A stretch of DNA of 64,000 nt from Pollenia angustigena (lineage: Eukaryota; Arthropoda; Insecta; Diptera; Polleniidae): assembly GCA_930367215.1 (NCBI GenBank), contig OV884056.1, forward strand, positions 92,205,285 to 92,269,284. The letters run 5' to 3'. How positions within the stretch are numbered: the stretch's first letter is position 1; every line of letters starts with the position of its first letter. Below, in pieces: positions 11,053 to 22,059 of this stretch. The position numbers and the translations under genes were made by a program. The notes beneath the pieces were generated by a model. That model made no database searches and was not told the origin of the DNA. It was given only the letters and a program-made list of their open reading frames with translations.

Positions 11053-11800
11053 ATCCCAGTTGGCCACATCTTCAAGACATCCTCAAAGACGGATGCATGA
11101 CAATGTTAATACCTGCCCGACATGTGAGGGACAGCGGGAACAAATCGTCAAAGACTTTTTCGAACAAGTGTCGCGAAAATCGTGCACGACACAAAGAAAG
11201 ACAATGTCTCCTACTTTATCATCAACGAATACATGCATGACAATGTCGTTTTTTTCGACGTCCACGACAAAAATTATTATATGGTTACCTTATTCAGACA
11301 GTTTTTTAGTAAAGTTGTAATTTTAATTTCTGTTATATGTTTTATATTTGATTCCTTTAAGCAATCTTAAAGTTGACAGTGAAGTATTACAGCATGTAAG
11401 CATTTTCGGTTTTACTGTACTAATTTGTAAATTTTTTGTAGGTATTTAAATCAACAATTAAAAAAAAAGAATGTGAGAATTTTAAGAAAACCAAGCAAGT
11501 GATTGAATAGCATTCAAAAAAACATTGTCGTCAGCAGCTTTTATACAAGAAAACTTATAAGACAGTGTCGCTCATACTGTCCCACATAGAGTTTTATAGA
11601 AAGCAACTTACAAGACAAAGTCGCCCATACTGTCCCATATAAAGCTAAATAGAAGACAACTTATAAGGCAACGTCGCTCAAACTGTCGTGCACGACAATT
11701 TGCTGTAAATTGTCTTTTCGAAAACCTTAACAACAGGGGACAAGTCGTGCATACATCATTGACGACGATGTCGTCAACGGCAATCTGGCCAACTGGGATA
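11053..11800. mobile_element. Inverted-repeat element with TCCCAGTTGGCCA ends inside family C
   Basis: AATCCCAGTTGGCCACATC at the left is mirrored by GGCCAACTGGGATATT at the right. The interior has several TGTCGTGCACGACA-type motifs and 53-bp tandem repeats. Overlapping frames on both strands here are by-products of the repeats, not genes. Confidence 0.65.
11552..11700 (+). repeat. 3 x 53-bp tandem repeat
   Basis: Units starting at 11552, 11605 and 11658 share AACTTATAAGACA, GTCGCTCATACTGTCC; the spacing is exactly 53 bases each time. Confidence 0.8.
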
Positions 11801-12669
11801 TTTGTAAAAAATATCTTTACCGTGGATCTATTCGTTGGAGGACTTATTTACTGTCATGTCTCTAACTTCAGCCGTTTGGGCAGCGCAATGATGAATCAGT
11901 CACTTGACTAAGTCATAAATTTCATTCAATATTTGCGTCCTATGGGTGTATTGCTCCCCTACCTCTATCGACAAAATAAGTAGTCTATTTTATTTTTTTG
12001 GGCTCACAGGATGCTTATGTAAAAATGTATTGCTTCCCCTGCACCTACCCTCTTTATTTGTTTTTTTTTTGTTTGAAAGGTGTAGTTTACCATAAGAGTG
12101 GTTCCTACAAAGCTTGAAGGCTTTTGTCTTCAGATATGCGGTATTTAATATTTTCGATCTATGGGAGGCACAGCTCCTCCTCCGTCTACGCAGCTCATTT
12201 TTATTTTGAAATTTATAGTTTACCATAATAGAGGCCTTAACCAAGTTCGAAGACACTCGCTATAATAGTACTTCAGTTACGCGATATTTAATATATGCAT
12301 TCTATGGGGGGTAGTGCTCCCCCTGCGCCTACCCTTTATTATTATGTTCAAAGGTATAGTTCACCATAAGAGTGACTCCTACGGAGTTTGAACATCCTCA
12401 CTATAACAGTTCTGAAGATATGCGGTAATATGGGGGTACCACTATACCTGCTGCTATTTTATTTAAATTTCGAGGCTCAGAAGATGCTACTGTTAAGAAT
12501 ACAAGGAAATGGGTACAGTGGCTCTTAAGACATGCCATACTTAATATTGGCATCTTATAGAGGGTACCAGTTCCCCTGAACCTATCGAAAAATTAAGTAG
12601 CTTATTTGATTTTCGGGGCTCACTTCATGTTACTGTAAAAATTTCAGGAAAATTGGAATATTAGTTTAA

Positions 12670-12855
12670 AGCTTCGTACAGACAATGGTCAGATGTTACA
12701 ATGTTGTCATTAACATGACCTTAAAATGACTTGCAACTGTTTGAACATTGTAAACTCATTTTCATTTGACAGATGTGTAAAATTAATGCATCTGACAATG
12801 GCACCATTGTCAGAAAAGTTACAACATTGTAAGATCTGACCGTCTGTACGAAGCT
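12670..12855. mobile_element. PIF/Harbinger-type MITE, TSD TAA
   Basis: The arms AGCTTCGTACAGACAATGG and CCGTCTGTACGAAGCT are inverted repeats, with ACAATGTTGT further in on both sides. Flanks are TAA on both sides (12667-12669 and 12856-12858), a typical 3-bp TWA duplication of PIF/Harbinger elements. Non-coding. Confidence 0.8.
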
Positions 12856-12892
12856 TAAGTCGGCAGAAAAACATTTTTCATTTATATGTATA

Positions 12893-13266
12893 CCCTGCAA
12901 ATAAAATTGGACCACCTGATCCAATTTGATAAAATGGACTACTCCATGGACTGGTCCGATGTCATGCAAGCATGGACCATGTCATTGTTAAAAAGTGTTT
13001 GTACTGATACGACATGTCTTCGTTTTTTAACGAGATGCTTTAGTTTTTAAACGACTTCAAAACTAATCCTTTTGAGTTTACCATGGAGCAGTTTTAAAAC
13101 TCCTCCTTAGTAGTCCAAAGGTGGGTTATATGGTCCTGTCCTAGGACATCGTAATGTTAAATAGACCATGTTTATTCCATACGTTTGGGTCACTTTTGGA
13201 CTGGTCCTGGTCCCTTGTGGGCTACTCTTTACACGCGTGTTTGGACTGGTCCTATTATTTGCAGGG
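12893..13266. mobile_element. TA-flanked MITE with CCCTGCAAATAA ends
   Basis: CCCTGCAAATAA at the left and TTATTTGCAGGG at the right, flanked by TA on both sides, suggests a Tc1/mariner-mobilised MITE. Inside, GGACTGGTCC motifs recur (12949, 13199, 13243). Confidence 0.75.
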
Positions 13267-13268
13267 TA

Positions 13269-14753
13269 CATATACATACATATGACATTTATAACGTAAC
13301 GACGTAATCTCTTCTAATAGAGAAGTTCTAACTTAAGTTCAATGTCAATGTTTCAAAACAATAAAAAGGCTAGACTAGACTAGATTTCTGTTCGTTATTT
13401 TAACGGTTTTTTTTTTTTTTTGTTAAAAAAAAGTCGTAAAATCAGATGAGTGTAAAAAGTCTCACAAAAAATCGCAGACCGGCAAAAATAGTAATTTTCG
13501 CCAACGGCCGATAACTCTGCATGTTTGTACGAAATTTGTGTGAATACTTTAAAGCAGTGTGAACATTTTAGCATTTTTTGCAGCTAAATTCAGTATTAAA
13601 AATTCAATTTTAGCCGCAAAAGTTTCTGGGCCATATGCTATCCGTCTCCAAATTTTATCCAAATTTACTAAGCGGCTTTCGCGTCATTGAGCCGCAAACA
13701 AACATCCAAACTTTCACATTTATAATATAAGTTGGATTAAGCCCTAAAATAATTGCACTCAAAGAAAAATTATGTATGAAAATGTATGATTTCTTTCTTA
13801 AAAATTATTTGGAAATAAAAAATTTAGTAAATCTTAGAAATGTCTTTATCATACTGATTTTACAAATTATTTGCCATTAAATTACACATAAAAGTACAAA
13901 GAATTTATACACTGACACAGTTGCATTTAAAAAAATTTTATTTTTGAGCAAAAGATAAAAATTCTATAACATAAATGTTAAGACATTTCATGTTTCACCT
14001 TTTTATTATTTTTTTTTAAATTGAAGCAAAAAAAAATAGAAATAAAACCTTGGGCCCATCATCCCAGATATGAAACCCCATTTCAACGGACATCGTTTAT
14101 AAAAAAATTTTGTCCGGACAAAAATATTGTTCGGATGAACAATAAGCCCCCAAAAATTAGTGGGACTTAAATATTTCATTTTCAAAATTAGGGGCTTATT
14201 TCTTATGAAATAAGGCCAGTTACTTTGAGGGGTTAATTTATTATTTATTTTTTTTTTTTGGTTTTTTTCATACCGACATTTAATTACATACTATTATTAA
14301 ATGTTTTTTTATGCTTTTTTTATACCATTTTAAAATGTTATTAAAATTTTTTAATGAATTGAACAAAACGTCCACTCAAAATATTATGAAGGTAAATTCA
14401 AAAGAAAATACATTAATTTCAACTTGAAATTTAATCAAAAAACGGATCATTTACAATTCATTTAAAACCAAAAGAAATTTATATGTAGTTATTTTGGACT
14501 GTTGTTTGTAAAACCTACAAGTTCCATAGAAAGCAATGATTTTTTGTTTATTTTAACAAACAAAAATCAAACTAGAAAACAGTAAAAACAAATGTTTTTC
14601 ACTTTGTTTAACTGAGACATTTTTACATTTCAAAAAGTTTAAAATTACTGAATTTTCGTTTAGTTTAACCGACAAAAAATTACCTACAAATACAGTAGAA
14701 ATAAGTGATTTATCATTAATTATACAAAATTACAAAAAAAAATTAATAAAAAC
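13269..14753. other. AT-rich non-coding stretch
   Basis: Contains poly-T runs and short low-complexity tracts. I see no coding frame with family motifs and no paired termini. Confidence 0.5.
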
Positions 14754-16645
14754 AAGTAAGAAAGTATAGTCGGTCAAGCACGACCCTACACCACAGTATT
14801 TAAAAACACATCATGCTTATGTGTCCATGTAAATATGGATTTATCTATGTTTATAAACTTCATGAAAATCGGTTTGAAAGTTTGTGAGAGGCAGAATTTG
14901 CCCCCTGCCTCCCCTTGTGGTCCTATTTTTTAAAAACTGTATAGCTAATGTGTCCCTATAGATATGGTTCTTTCTATGTTTTAAATTTAATTAAAATCGG
15001 TTTGAAAGTTTCTGAGAGGAAGAAATTTCCCCCTATCTTCCCTCGTGGTCCTATGATTCGGCCCATTTTCAATAGGCTTGGTCCTTGTGCCAATAAGAAC
15101 CTATGACCCAAATTTTATCAAATTATCTCCAAAATTGCGACCTGGGCCCTATTCCACAAAACAACTTATCAACTTTTCACTTTGCACTTATCAAATTGCA
15201 TTTTTTGGCAAAGTGATAAGTATTTCTGTTCCACAACATTCTTTGCAAATCTCACTTTGCACTTATCTAGTTTTTGCAAAGACTTTGCTCTCTTTGCAAA
15301 AACTTTGCTCTCTTTGCAAAGTCTTTGCGCTCTCTTGCAAAGTCTTTGCGCTCTTTTGCAAAGTGAATCTGCAAAGTGTTCCACAAAGGATTTAATCATA
15401 TTTGCATTTCTGTCTTATCACTTTGCATTGCTTAATATAAATTATTAAAATGAGCTAAAAAGTAAAAACTGCAAGAAAAAGTAAAAAAAGTCACATCTTC
15501 AGCCCGCGCAAGAGCTCCTAAAAATTAAGTATATGTTAGAAAAGTTAATTTTTTTTAAATTTAAATATTTTATTTACTATCAATTATTATTAATTAAAAC
15601 TGAAAACATTTTGAATTTAATACAATGCTTTTGTTGTTATATTCAAAATTTAACAAAATTGAAGATCAAAGCGCGGGCTGTTACACTAAAAATAAATTAA
15701 TAATATTTTACACGGGCCTAGTGCAGACAAAAATACAACATATTTACGCTATTAGAAGTCGATAAGAGAAAAAAAATATTTTCGACCCACCCTAAAGGAT
15801 GGCTTAAGCATAAAGTATGTGAATTATTAAAGGAATAGGACCATTGGAAGTAAGCTTTAACATTTCATTTTAAAGGTTAATAAATTATTAAAAAAGCCCA
15901 ATCTTTGCAATCTTTTTATTGTGCTCTAATTCTTCTTTAATTTTATTTAAAAAGATATCAACTTAAATCAATTAAAATTTTGTAGTCCCGAAAAATTAAT
16001 TCGGGCCCTATAATTTCTTATTATGCCCACGTATCCACTATTGTAGAACAAAAACTTGCGTCTTAACATTTTGAAAGCTTCACTAGCTATAACAATATGA
16101 ATTTGCAAAGAGATCGTTTACCTTGCAAATTTTTGACAAACTTATCAAAATTTGCTTTGCAAAAACTGAATTTACAGTTTTTGTGGAACGAAACAGCATA
16201 ATTATTTGCAAAATCTTTGCAAATTACACTTTGCAATAATAACTTTGCACTTTGCACAAGAGAACGTACGTGGAACAGAAATTGAAAAGAGAATATAAAA
16301 ATTGCAAAGACTTTGCAAATTTCACTTATCAATTTCAACTTATCACTTATCAAATTAAATAGTTCTGTGGAACAAAAAGTTTTGCAAATTGACGAAAAAT
16401 TTGCAAAGTGCAAAGTGAAAAGTTGATAAGTTGGTTTGTGGAATAGGGCCCTGTACTTTGCGTACAATGTTACATGGACAGCCAGCCTGCCAGCCAGCCG
16501 GACGGACATCGTTAGTTCTACTCAGAAAGTGATTCTGAGTAGATCGGTATACTTTAAGGTGGGTCTAGGACCACTATTTTAAGGTGTTACACACATCAGC
16601 ACAAATGCATAATACCCTCTCCACTATTGTGGTGTGGGTATAAAT
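14754..16645 (+). repeat. Family A repeat, copy 2, split by an insertion
   Basis: Matches copy 1 (7588-8284) from AGTATAGTCGGTCAAG to GTGGTGTGGGTATAAA. At the point where copy 1 reads GCGACCTGTACTTTGCG this copy is interrupted by the 1.3-kb element at 15145-16450. Copy 1 is therefore the empty-site allele in paralogous form. Confidence 0.8.
15145..16450. mobile_element. DNA element with GGCCCTATTCCAC TIRs, TSD CTG
   Basis: Left GGCCCTATTCCACAAAACAA and right GGTTTGTGGAATAGGGCC are inverted, the match continuing through ACTTATCAACTTTTCACTTT for ~45 bp. CTG flanks both sides and is single in the empty site of family A copy 1, so the TSD is 3 bp (PIF/Harbinger-like). The interior is dominated by TTTGCAAAG motifs, with a ~20-bp period tandem array at 15272-15365. 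The long open frames here arise from that repeat. Confidence 0.8.
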
Positions 16646-16966
16646 ATAAAGTTAATATTAAACATATGAAAACTAAAAATTAATTCTTAAAACGATTAGT
16701 AAAAACAATTAACTTGAAAACAAAATGATTTTAAATATTTTCAGTATCTTTTAAAAATGATTTCTGATACATTTTCCTCTTTTTCCTTGGTAGATTTAAT
16801 CAAGAATGATAGAAATAAAGATTACGGCATCAGGTAGACATAAAATTTTTTTACTGCGCATGTAGGAACTGTGACGTCACATAACCTTCGATCTCATTGG
16901 CTAATAATATGTAGCTCTCAAAGTGTTATGTTTATGTGTGAACATGACAGTGGCACAATTTATTAT

Positions 16967-18504
16967 TATACCCTTCACCTCAGGTGGAAAAGGGTATATA
17001 TAAGTTTGTCATTCCGATTGTAATTTCTACAATATTGATCTAAGACCCTATAAAGTATATATATATTCTGGGTCCTTATGAGGAGAGAAGTTGATTTAAC
17101 GATATCCGTCCGTCTGTCCGTTTTACGTTTGATATATGTTTTCCGGAGACTCTAGACATGATAGCGGCTAGGTTGTTTTACATTTATGTCACATATAGTC
17201 CACCATTTCTTGCTATTGAAATTCAGCCAGATCGGTCCAACAATGGCTGAGATATGACCAAAAAACCACGACTGCCTCTAATTTTTCCCAAAAATCCCTT
17301 GTGGTTGTTGTATTTTTATTACTTTTTTCTGTATATCTGGAGAACGGCAAGAGCCAAAGTTTTCAAATTAGGTTCAAACATTTAGGTTATAAATACACAC
17401 CATCCCACAAAATGTGGGTGGGATTGGAGAAGTGGGCGTGGTACCTCCCATACAAAAAGTATTAAAAATTGTATACAAACCTGAGGTCTAGTCGTGATCG
17501 AGGACTTTCTCGATTCGAAAGCAATTTTATTTCTAATTCTTTCAGTCGATACTGAACGAATCGAAATTATTTTTTCAGTATTGTGAAACTCAAATTAATG
17601 ATTTATAACGCTGAAAAAATAATTTCGATTCGTTTAGTATTGACCGAAATAATTTGATATTAAAATGCTTTAGAATCGAGAAAGTACTCGATCACGACTG
17701 CCAGAATCAGGCCCCTGAATTTTTTGACTGTAATATGACCTATGGTTACGCCTTATATATCAAAAGATTTTTAATAGAAAATATTTGCTGAAAAACTCGG
17801 TTCAGATACGAAAAAGTTATGACCAAAATATAAATTTTTTTTGAAAAATACCCATTTTCGGGAACCATAGATCTTCCCGAGTCCAAGTTTTATAACCAAA
17901 ATAACACGTCGGTATATAAACCTGTCAAATCGGTTAAGAAATAGCAGAGTTATGACCAAAATACTGAAATCCCAATAATTACTCTTTTTTTTTTAATTAA
18001 GTTTGTTTTTTATACCCTTCACCGAAGGTCCTACACCCTATAAAGTATATATATTCTGGGTCCATATGAAAAGCAAATTTCAAATCCGGTTGTCGTGTCT
18101 TCTGCCCCCCTCGCATTTGTTTACATATACTAGCATAATGCCCAATATGATTTTCGTTATCAGCCTTCTTTATTATTTCATATATTTAACGAAATAACTT
18201 TAACAAATAGAAACTAGGAATTTTTGTGTCTAGGGGGTGTATTAAGTTAGAAACTGTGAGTTCCCTGGTTCGAATCTTGTTTTTTTAAAAATAAATTTTT
18301 TTTTATATTTTTATGTTCTAAAAATGATTTTAAAAAAATATTTACCAGTTTTCGCTTTTTAAATTTTATTTTTAATGAAGTTTTAAATATTGTAAATATG
18401 TATGTATATGTAAAAATTATTTAGTTGCTCTGTATTCTGCTCGCACAATGGTGAAGGGTATATAAGATTCGGCACACCCGAATATAGCACTCTTACTTGT
18501 TTTT
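16967..18504 (+). repeat. Family B repeat, copy 2 (long unit plus short unit)
   Basis: A long unit starts TATACCCTTCACCTCAGG; at 18011 a second TATACCCTTCACC begins a shorter unit that ends with GGTGAAGGGTATATAAGATT and TCTTACTTGTTTTT. The short unit carries TAGGGGGTGTATTAAGTTAG and a B-box-like GGTTCGAATC. The same long+short composite sits on the minus strand at 47105-49598. Confidence 0.75.
17485..17713. mobile_element. MITE with AGTCGTGATCGAG ends, TSD CCTGA
   Basis: Inverted arms share AGTCGTGATCGAG and ACTTTCTCGATTC; the left arm lacks ~9 bases near its tip. CCTGA flanks both sides (17480-17484, 17714-17718), and the interrupted family B sequence rejoins across it. Confidence 0.75.
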
Positions 18505-18801
18505 ATATTTAAATTATTTGAAAACTGAAAATTTTTTATTAGAAGTTACTTTTTTCTTCATAGTTTTATTTTTGACTTACATAAATATATATTATCTCTA
18601 TATTAGCTATGGTTAAAAATATAGACATTTAATTAAAAGGACGCAACACGTTAGTTTTTCGCACACCTTCCCCATTTGTTTTTTGCGGCAAATTTGTTGG
18701 CATTTGCCCACTGCACACCTTATGTTTGTACTCTTCTCTGCACTCTTCTATTTTTATTTATTACATATTTATTTTTCTTTATTACGCTACTTTCAACACA
18801 C

Positions 18802-19123
18802 CAAGGCGAATTCAACAAGGTAAACTCAACTCGTCAGCCGTTCATCAGCTGTATCCACGGCGAATTAAAAAATAATGGGGAAACGTCAAAATATAATTTT
18901 GTTTATGTTTTGCGCCAAAATAACCGAAAAAATTGTTAGAAAAACTGCGAATAAATAAAGCGAATTTAATAATCTCTTTTATAGCCAAAACAAAATTTGT
19001 ATTTGGTTTTTCAATCAATTTTTGCCTTGTCAGCATTTTTGACAACCGCCTATTAAATTGCAAAAAAATACATGGGGCTTTTTGTAGTTGTAGAGTTGCA
19101 CTTACCTTGTTGAATTCGCCTTG
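18802..19123. mobile_element. hAT MITE with CAAGGCGAATTCAAC ends, TSD CAACACAC
   Basis: Left CAAGGCGAATTCAACAAGG and right CCTTGTTGAATTCGCCTTG are inverted. The flanks CAACACAC at 18794-18801 and 19124-19131 are identical, an 8-bp TSD. Same end type as the MITE at 24290-24486. Confidence 0.85.
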
Positions 19124-19439
19124 CAACACACGTTTGAACTCTTTTAAAAATTGTATTTACTGTATTAATATTTTTAATATAACATTTTTTTTTCTTAGTT
19201 TTTTGACAATTGATAAAATATTTTTTATTTAAACTCTCTGAGTAAATTAATTTCCATCTATCACGTAATACATACATTTTTTGTAAGCAATTACGATTTT
19301 CACATATAAAAGAGACTTGGTTATCTTTACAAGGGAACTACAACGTCATCAAACGGTAAAACATGCGCAAGGCGTAATCTTTATTTCTATCATTCTTGGA
19401 TTTAATTAAATTTTATCTATGTATATACAATGTATATAT

Positions 19440-20784
19440 GTATGTATATTGTACATACATATATAAAAATGAAAAATGTTTGTATGTTTGTTTGTATGTT
19501 GGCTTATAGACTCCTAAACTACTTAACCGATTTTTCTAAAATTTTTACAGTAACATCACGTGAGCCCTAAAAATAAAATAGGCTTCTTATTTTTTCTATA
19601 TGGGCAGGACAATTGGTACCTCCATTGGATGCCAATATTAAATATCGCATATCTTAAGAGCCGCTGCACTCATTTTGTTGAACTTTTGGTAGTAGGATCT
19701 TCTGAGCCCCAAAATCAAAATAAAATAGCAGCGGGGGAAGTAGAATCCCCCATAGGACACCAATGTTTTACATCACACATCTTAAGAACTGTAATAGTGA
19801 TAATGTTCAAACATTGTAGAAGTCACTCTTATGGAATACTACACTTTTGAAAATAAAAATAAAGCGGATAGGCGCAGGGGGGAAAATACATCCCATAGGA
19901 TGCATATATTAAGTATCGCTCAACTGAAGAACTATTAAAGGTCAGTCTTCAAACGTGGTTAAATCTACTATTAGGGTAAACTATAAATTTCAATATAATA
20001 ATGAGCGGGGTAGACGGGGGAGGAGCAGTACCCCTCATAGATAGCAATATAATTAAGAGCTGCTGCACGCATTTTGTTGAACGTTTTGTAGTAGGACTTT
20101 CTGAGCCCCAAAATTGAAACAAAATAGCAGCGGGGGAAGTGGTACCCACCATAGGACGCCAATGTTTAATATCGCATGTCTTAAGAACTAATATAGTGAG
20201 AATGCTCAAACTTTATAGAAGTCACTCTTATGGTATACTACACTATTGAAAACAAAAATAAAGCGGGTAGGCGCAGGGGGTAAATACCTCCCATAGGTTG
20301 CATATATTAAATATAGCTCAAATGAAGAACTATTTAAGGGAGAGTCTTCAAACGTGGATAAAGCTACTTTTATGGCAAACTTTAAATTTTAATTAAAAAT
20401 GGGCGGGGTAGACAGAGGAGGAGCAGTAGCCCTCATAGATAAAAATATTAATAAGTGCCGCTGCACGCATTTTGTTGAACTTTTCGTAGTAGGATCCTCT
20501 GAGCCCCAAAATTTAAATAAAATAGCAGCGGGGGAAGAGGTACCTCCCATTGGACGCCAATGTTTAATATCGCATATCTTAAGAATTGTTATAGTGAGAA
20601 TGTTCAAAATTTGCAAGAGTCACTCTTATGGTATACTACACTTTTGAAAATAAAAATAAAGCGGGTAGGCGCAGGGGGGAAATACCTCCCATAGGATGCA
20701 TATATTAAATATTTCTGATACTTCTTCTCAACTGAAGAAGTGGTTAAAGCAGTGTAGCGAAGAGCACCGGGTTAAGCTAATATT
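19440..20784 (-). repeat. Family C repeat, copy 2, with ~399-bp tandem units
   Basis: Reverse orientation of the repeat at 56239-57187: the ATGAAAAATGTTTGTATG tail comes first and AGCACCGGGTTAAGCTA last. Inside, GCGGRTAGGCGCAGGGGG recurs at about 19864, 20263 and 20661, so the body is a ~399-bp tandem array. Frames such as 19560-19850 come from the repeat and have no protein family. Confidence 0.65.
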
Positions 20785-21369
20785 ATATATTTTAGTTATT
20801 CCAAATTAATTTCCTTTGAATAATTTCTCAAGCTCAAGGTCCGTTTTATATAAAAAATATTTATTTAATATTAAGAAGGTCGAAGAAATTAAGCTAAATA
20901 ATTTATTCCAAATCAAACATTTATGTATATAATTGGGACCGTATTCTTAAGAAAAAATTAAGACTTTATTTTTGTGATAGATTTTAAAATCGGTTGAAAT
21001 TCATCGCACCTTTTAAAAACGATCGTTTTAAAATAAAAACTGTTGATTATTTAATTTTTTCAGGTAAACATTAAAACTAATTCAGAAAAAATGGTTAATA
21101 AAAACAATTAATTTCCAATTAACAGCAATTCAAGTAAGAAGCCGATTTAAATAATTACACGAGTTTCAAAATTCGGGTCTGCATTTGGATTGAAGCAACT
21201 AAAAGATGTTTGTTATGTTAGACTTTTTTTTTTTGGTTCTAGCTTTCGCGTTATATGTATATTTATTTTATAAATGAAGTAGTTGCACAAAAAATGTTAA
21301 TTTAACTGGACAACTGTTTGCTATATTCCATTACAAAAAGGCGGCATTCAACAACAATATTAAGCAAAG
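20785..21369. other. No gene seen
   Basis: AT-rich; includes a CAAGCTCAAGGTCCGTTTTATATAA stretch loosely like the MITE at 42641-42801. Confidence 0.4.
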
Positions 21370-21740
21370 GCAGCAATTTTGTTTAATCTGCTGAGTAGCT
21401 TCAGGGATGTCATAGAACTTGGTCCAAAAAAATTTTTGGAAAATCTGTTTGGCATAAAGGGCTCGATATATACATTTTCTTCAAAACATTTAAACACACC
21501 TTCTGTATTTTTTTTAAGGAGTTTCCTCGCTAAAATTTTCTTTCTGGTTGCTTAATGTACTACTTTCTATGTCATCTATGGTAACCTACAGAAAATATAC
21601 ATATACTTGTGAATGCGTTCTAAGCAACTGCATTTGCCCAAAACACCAGCTCCACTTTTCTTTGACTGGCCTATTGCACGCACCTTTTGCATGTATTGCG
21701 TTCGCAGAACGTTCCACTTTCATTTTATTTCCGCTATAGT
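21370..21740 (-). pseudogene. Possible decayed coding remnant, function unknown
   Basis: On the minus strand one frame reads VRAIGQSKKSGAGV (about 21690-21640), reminiscent of the RKSGAG stretch of MADF/SANT-type proteins, and another reads TIDDIESSTLSNQKENFSEE (about 21580-21520). Downstream there are stops and frame changes. The resemblance is short and could be chance. If real it would be a dead MADF-like accessory gene of a transposon. Confidence 0.25.
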
Positions 21741-21765
21741 CATGTTTTTTTTATCCATTTCTTGG

Positions 21766-22000
21766 AGCTCTTTCAAAATAAAATGAAAGGCTTTTAGGAG
21801 AGAAGCGAAAAGAGGATGCCATTTCTTTTCCCCTCTCTCCTAAAAACTCAAGACTTGACGAGTCAAACTTGACGTGTGTGAACCAGCACTAATAATTGAG
21901 CTTTGGCATGTTTCATAAGAGCTGGTTCACACAGGTCAAGTTTGACTCTTCAAGTCATGAGCTTTTAGGGGAGAGGGGTAAAGAGAATGGAAAGGGGTAC
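21766..22000. mobile_element. Two truncated GGTTCACAC MITE halves, head to head
   Basis: One half ends ...CGTGTGTGAACCAGC near 21891 and another begins GCTGGTTCACACAGG near 21932; both share AGTCAAACTTGAC/GTCAAGTTTGAC and the GGGAGAG core. They resemble the intact hairpin at 1354-1498 but each lacks its outer arm. Confidence 0.55.
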
Positions 22001-22059
22001 ATATTTGCATATCAATAATAAATATAATGGCTCAGACTAAAAAAGAAGATGAAGAAAAT

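Larger units (their letters stand above)
10497..12668 (+). repeat. Family C repeat, copy 1 (degenerate, interrupted)
   Basis: Starts TACTAGCTTTAACCGGTGTG and contains repeated stretches of CCCCTGCGCCTACCC, CACCATAAGAGTGACT and GGCTCACTTCATG, the same order as the better copy at 56239-57187. It is split by an inverted-repeat element at 11053-11800. The terminal AACAAACAAACA zone is missing. Class unknown. Confidence 0.6.
16801..19398. mobile_element. hAT-type non-autonomous element, 8-bp TSD GATTTAAT
   Basis: The TIR CAAGAATGATAGAAATAAAG (26 bp in all) is exact at both ends, and GATTTAAT is duplicated exactly at 16793-16800 and 19399-19406. An 8-bp TSD and CA...TG ends point to hAT. No transposase remains. 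It hosts the family B copy at 16967-18504 and a second hAT MITE at 18802-19123. Confidence 0.85.

Noticed and set aside
11009..11370. Overlapping plus and minus frames
   Set aside because: They coincide with inverted and palindromic motifs of the 11053-11800 element.
15078..15448. Three overlapping open frames on both strands
   Set aside because: They are produced by the TTTGCAAAG tandem array and have low-complexity Leu/Cys/Lys composition.
18225..18285. TAGGGGGTGTATTAAGTTAG ... GGTTCGAATC as a tRNA gene
   Set aside because: Only the B-box-like part fits; no acceptor or anticodon stems form, and it belongs to family B.
19560..20647. Several 80-96-residue frames
   Set aside because: They lie in the tandem body of family C and repeat with it; no protein family is evident.
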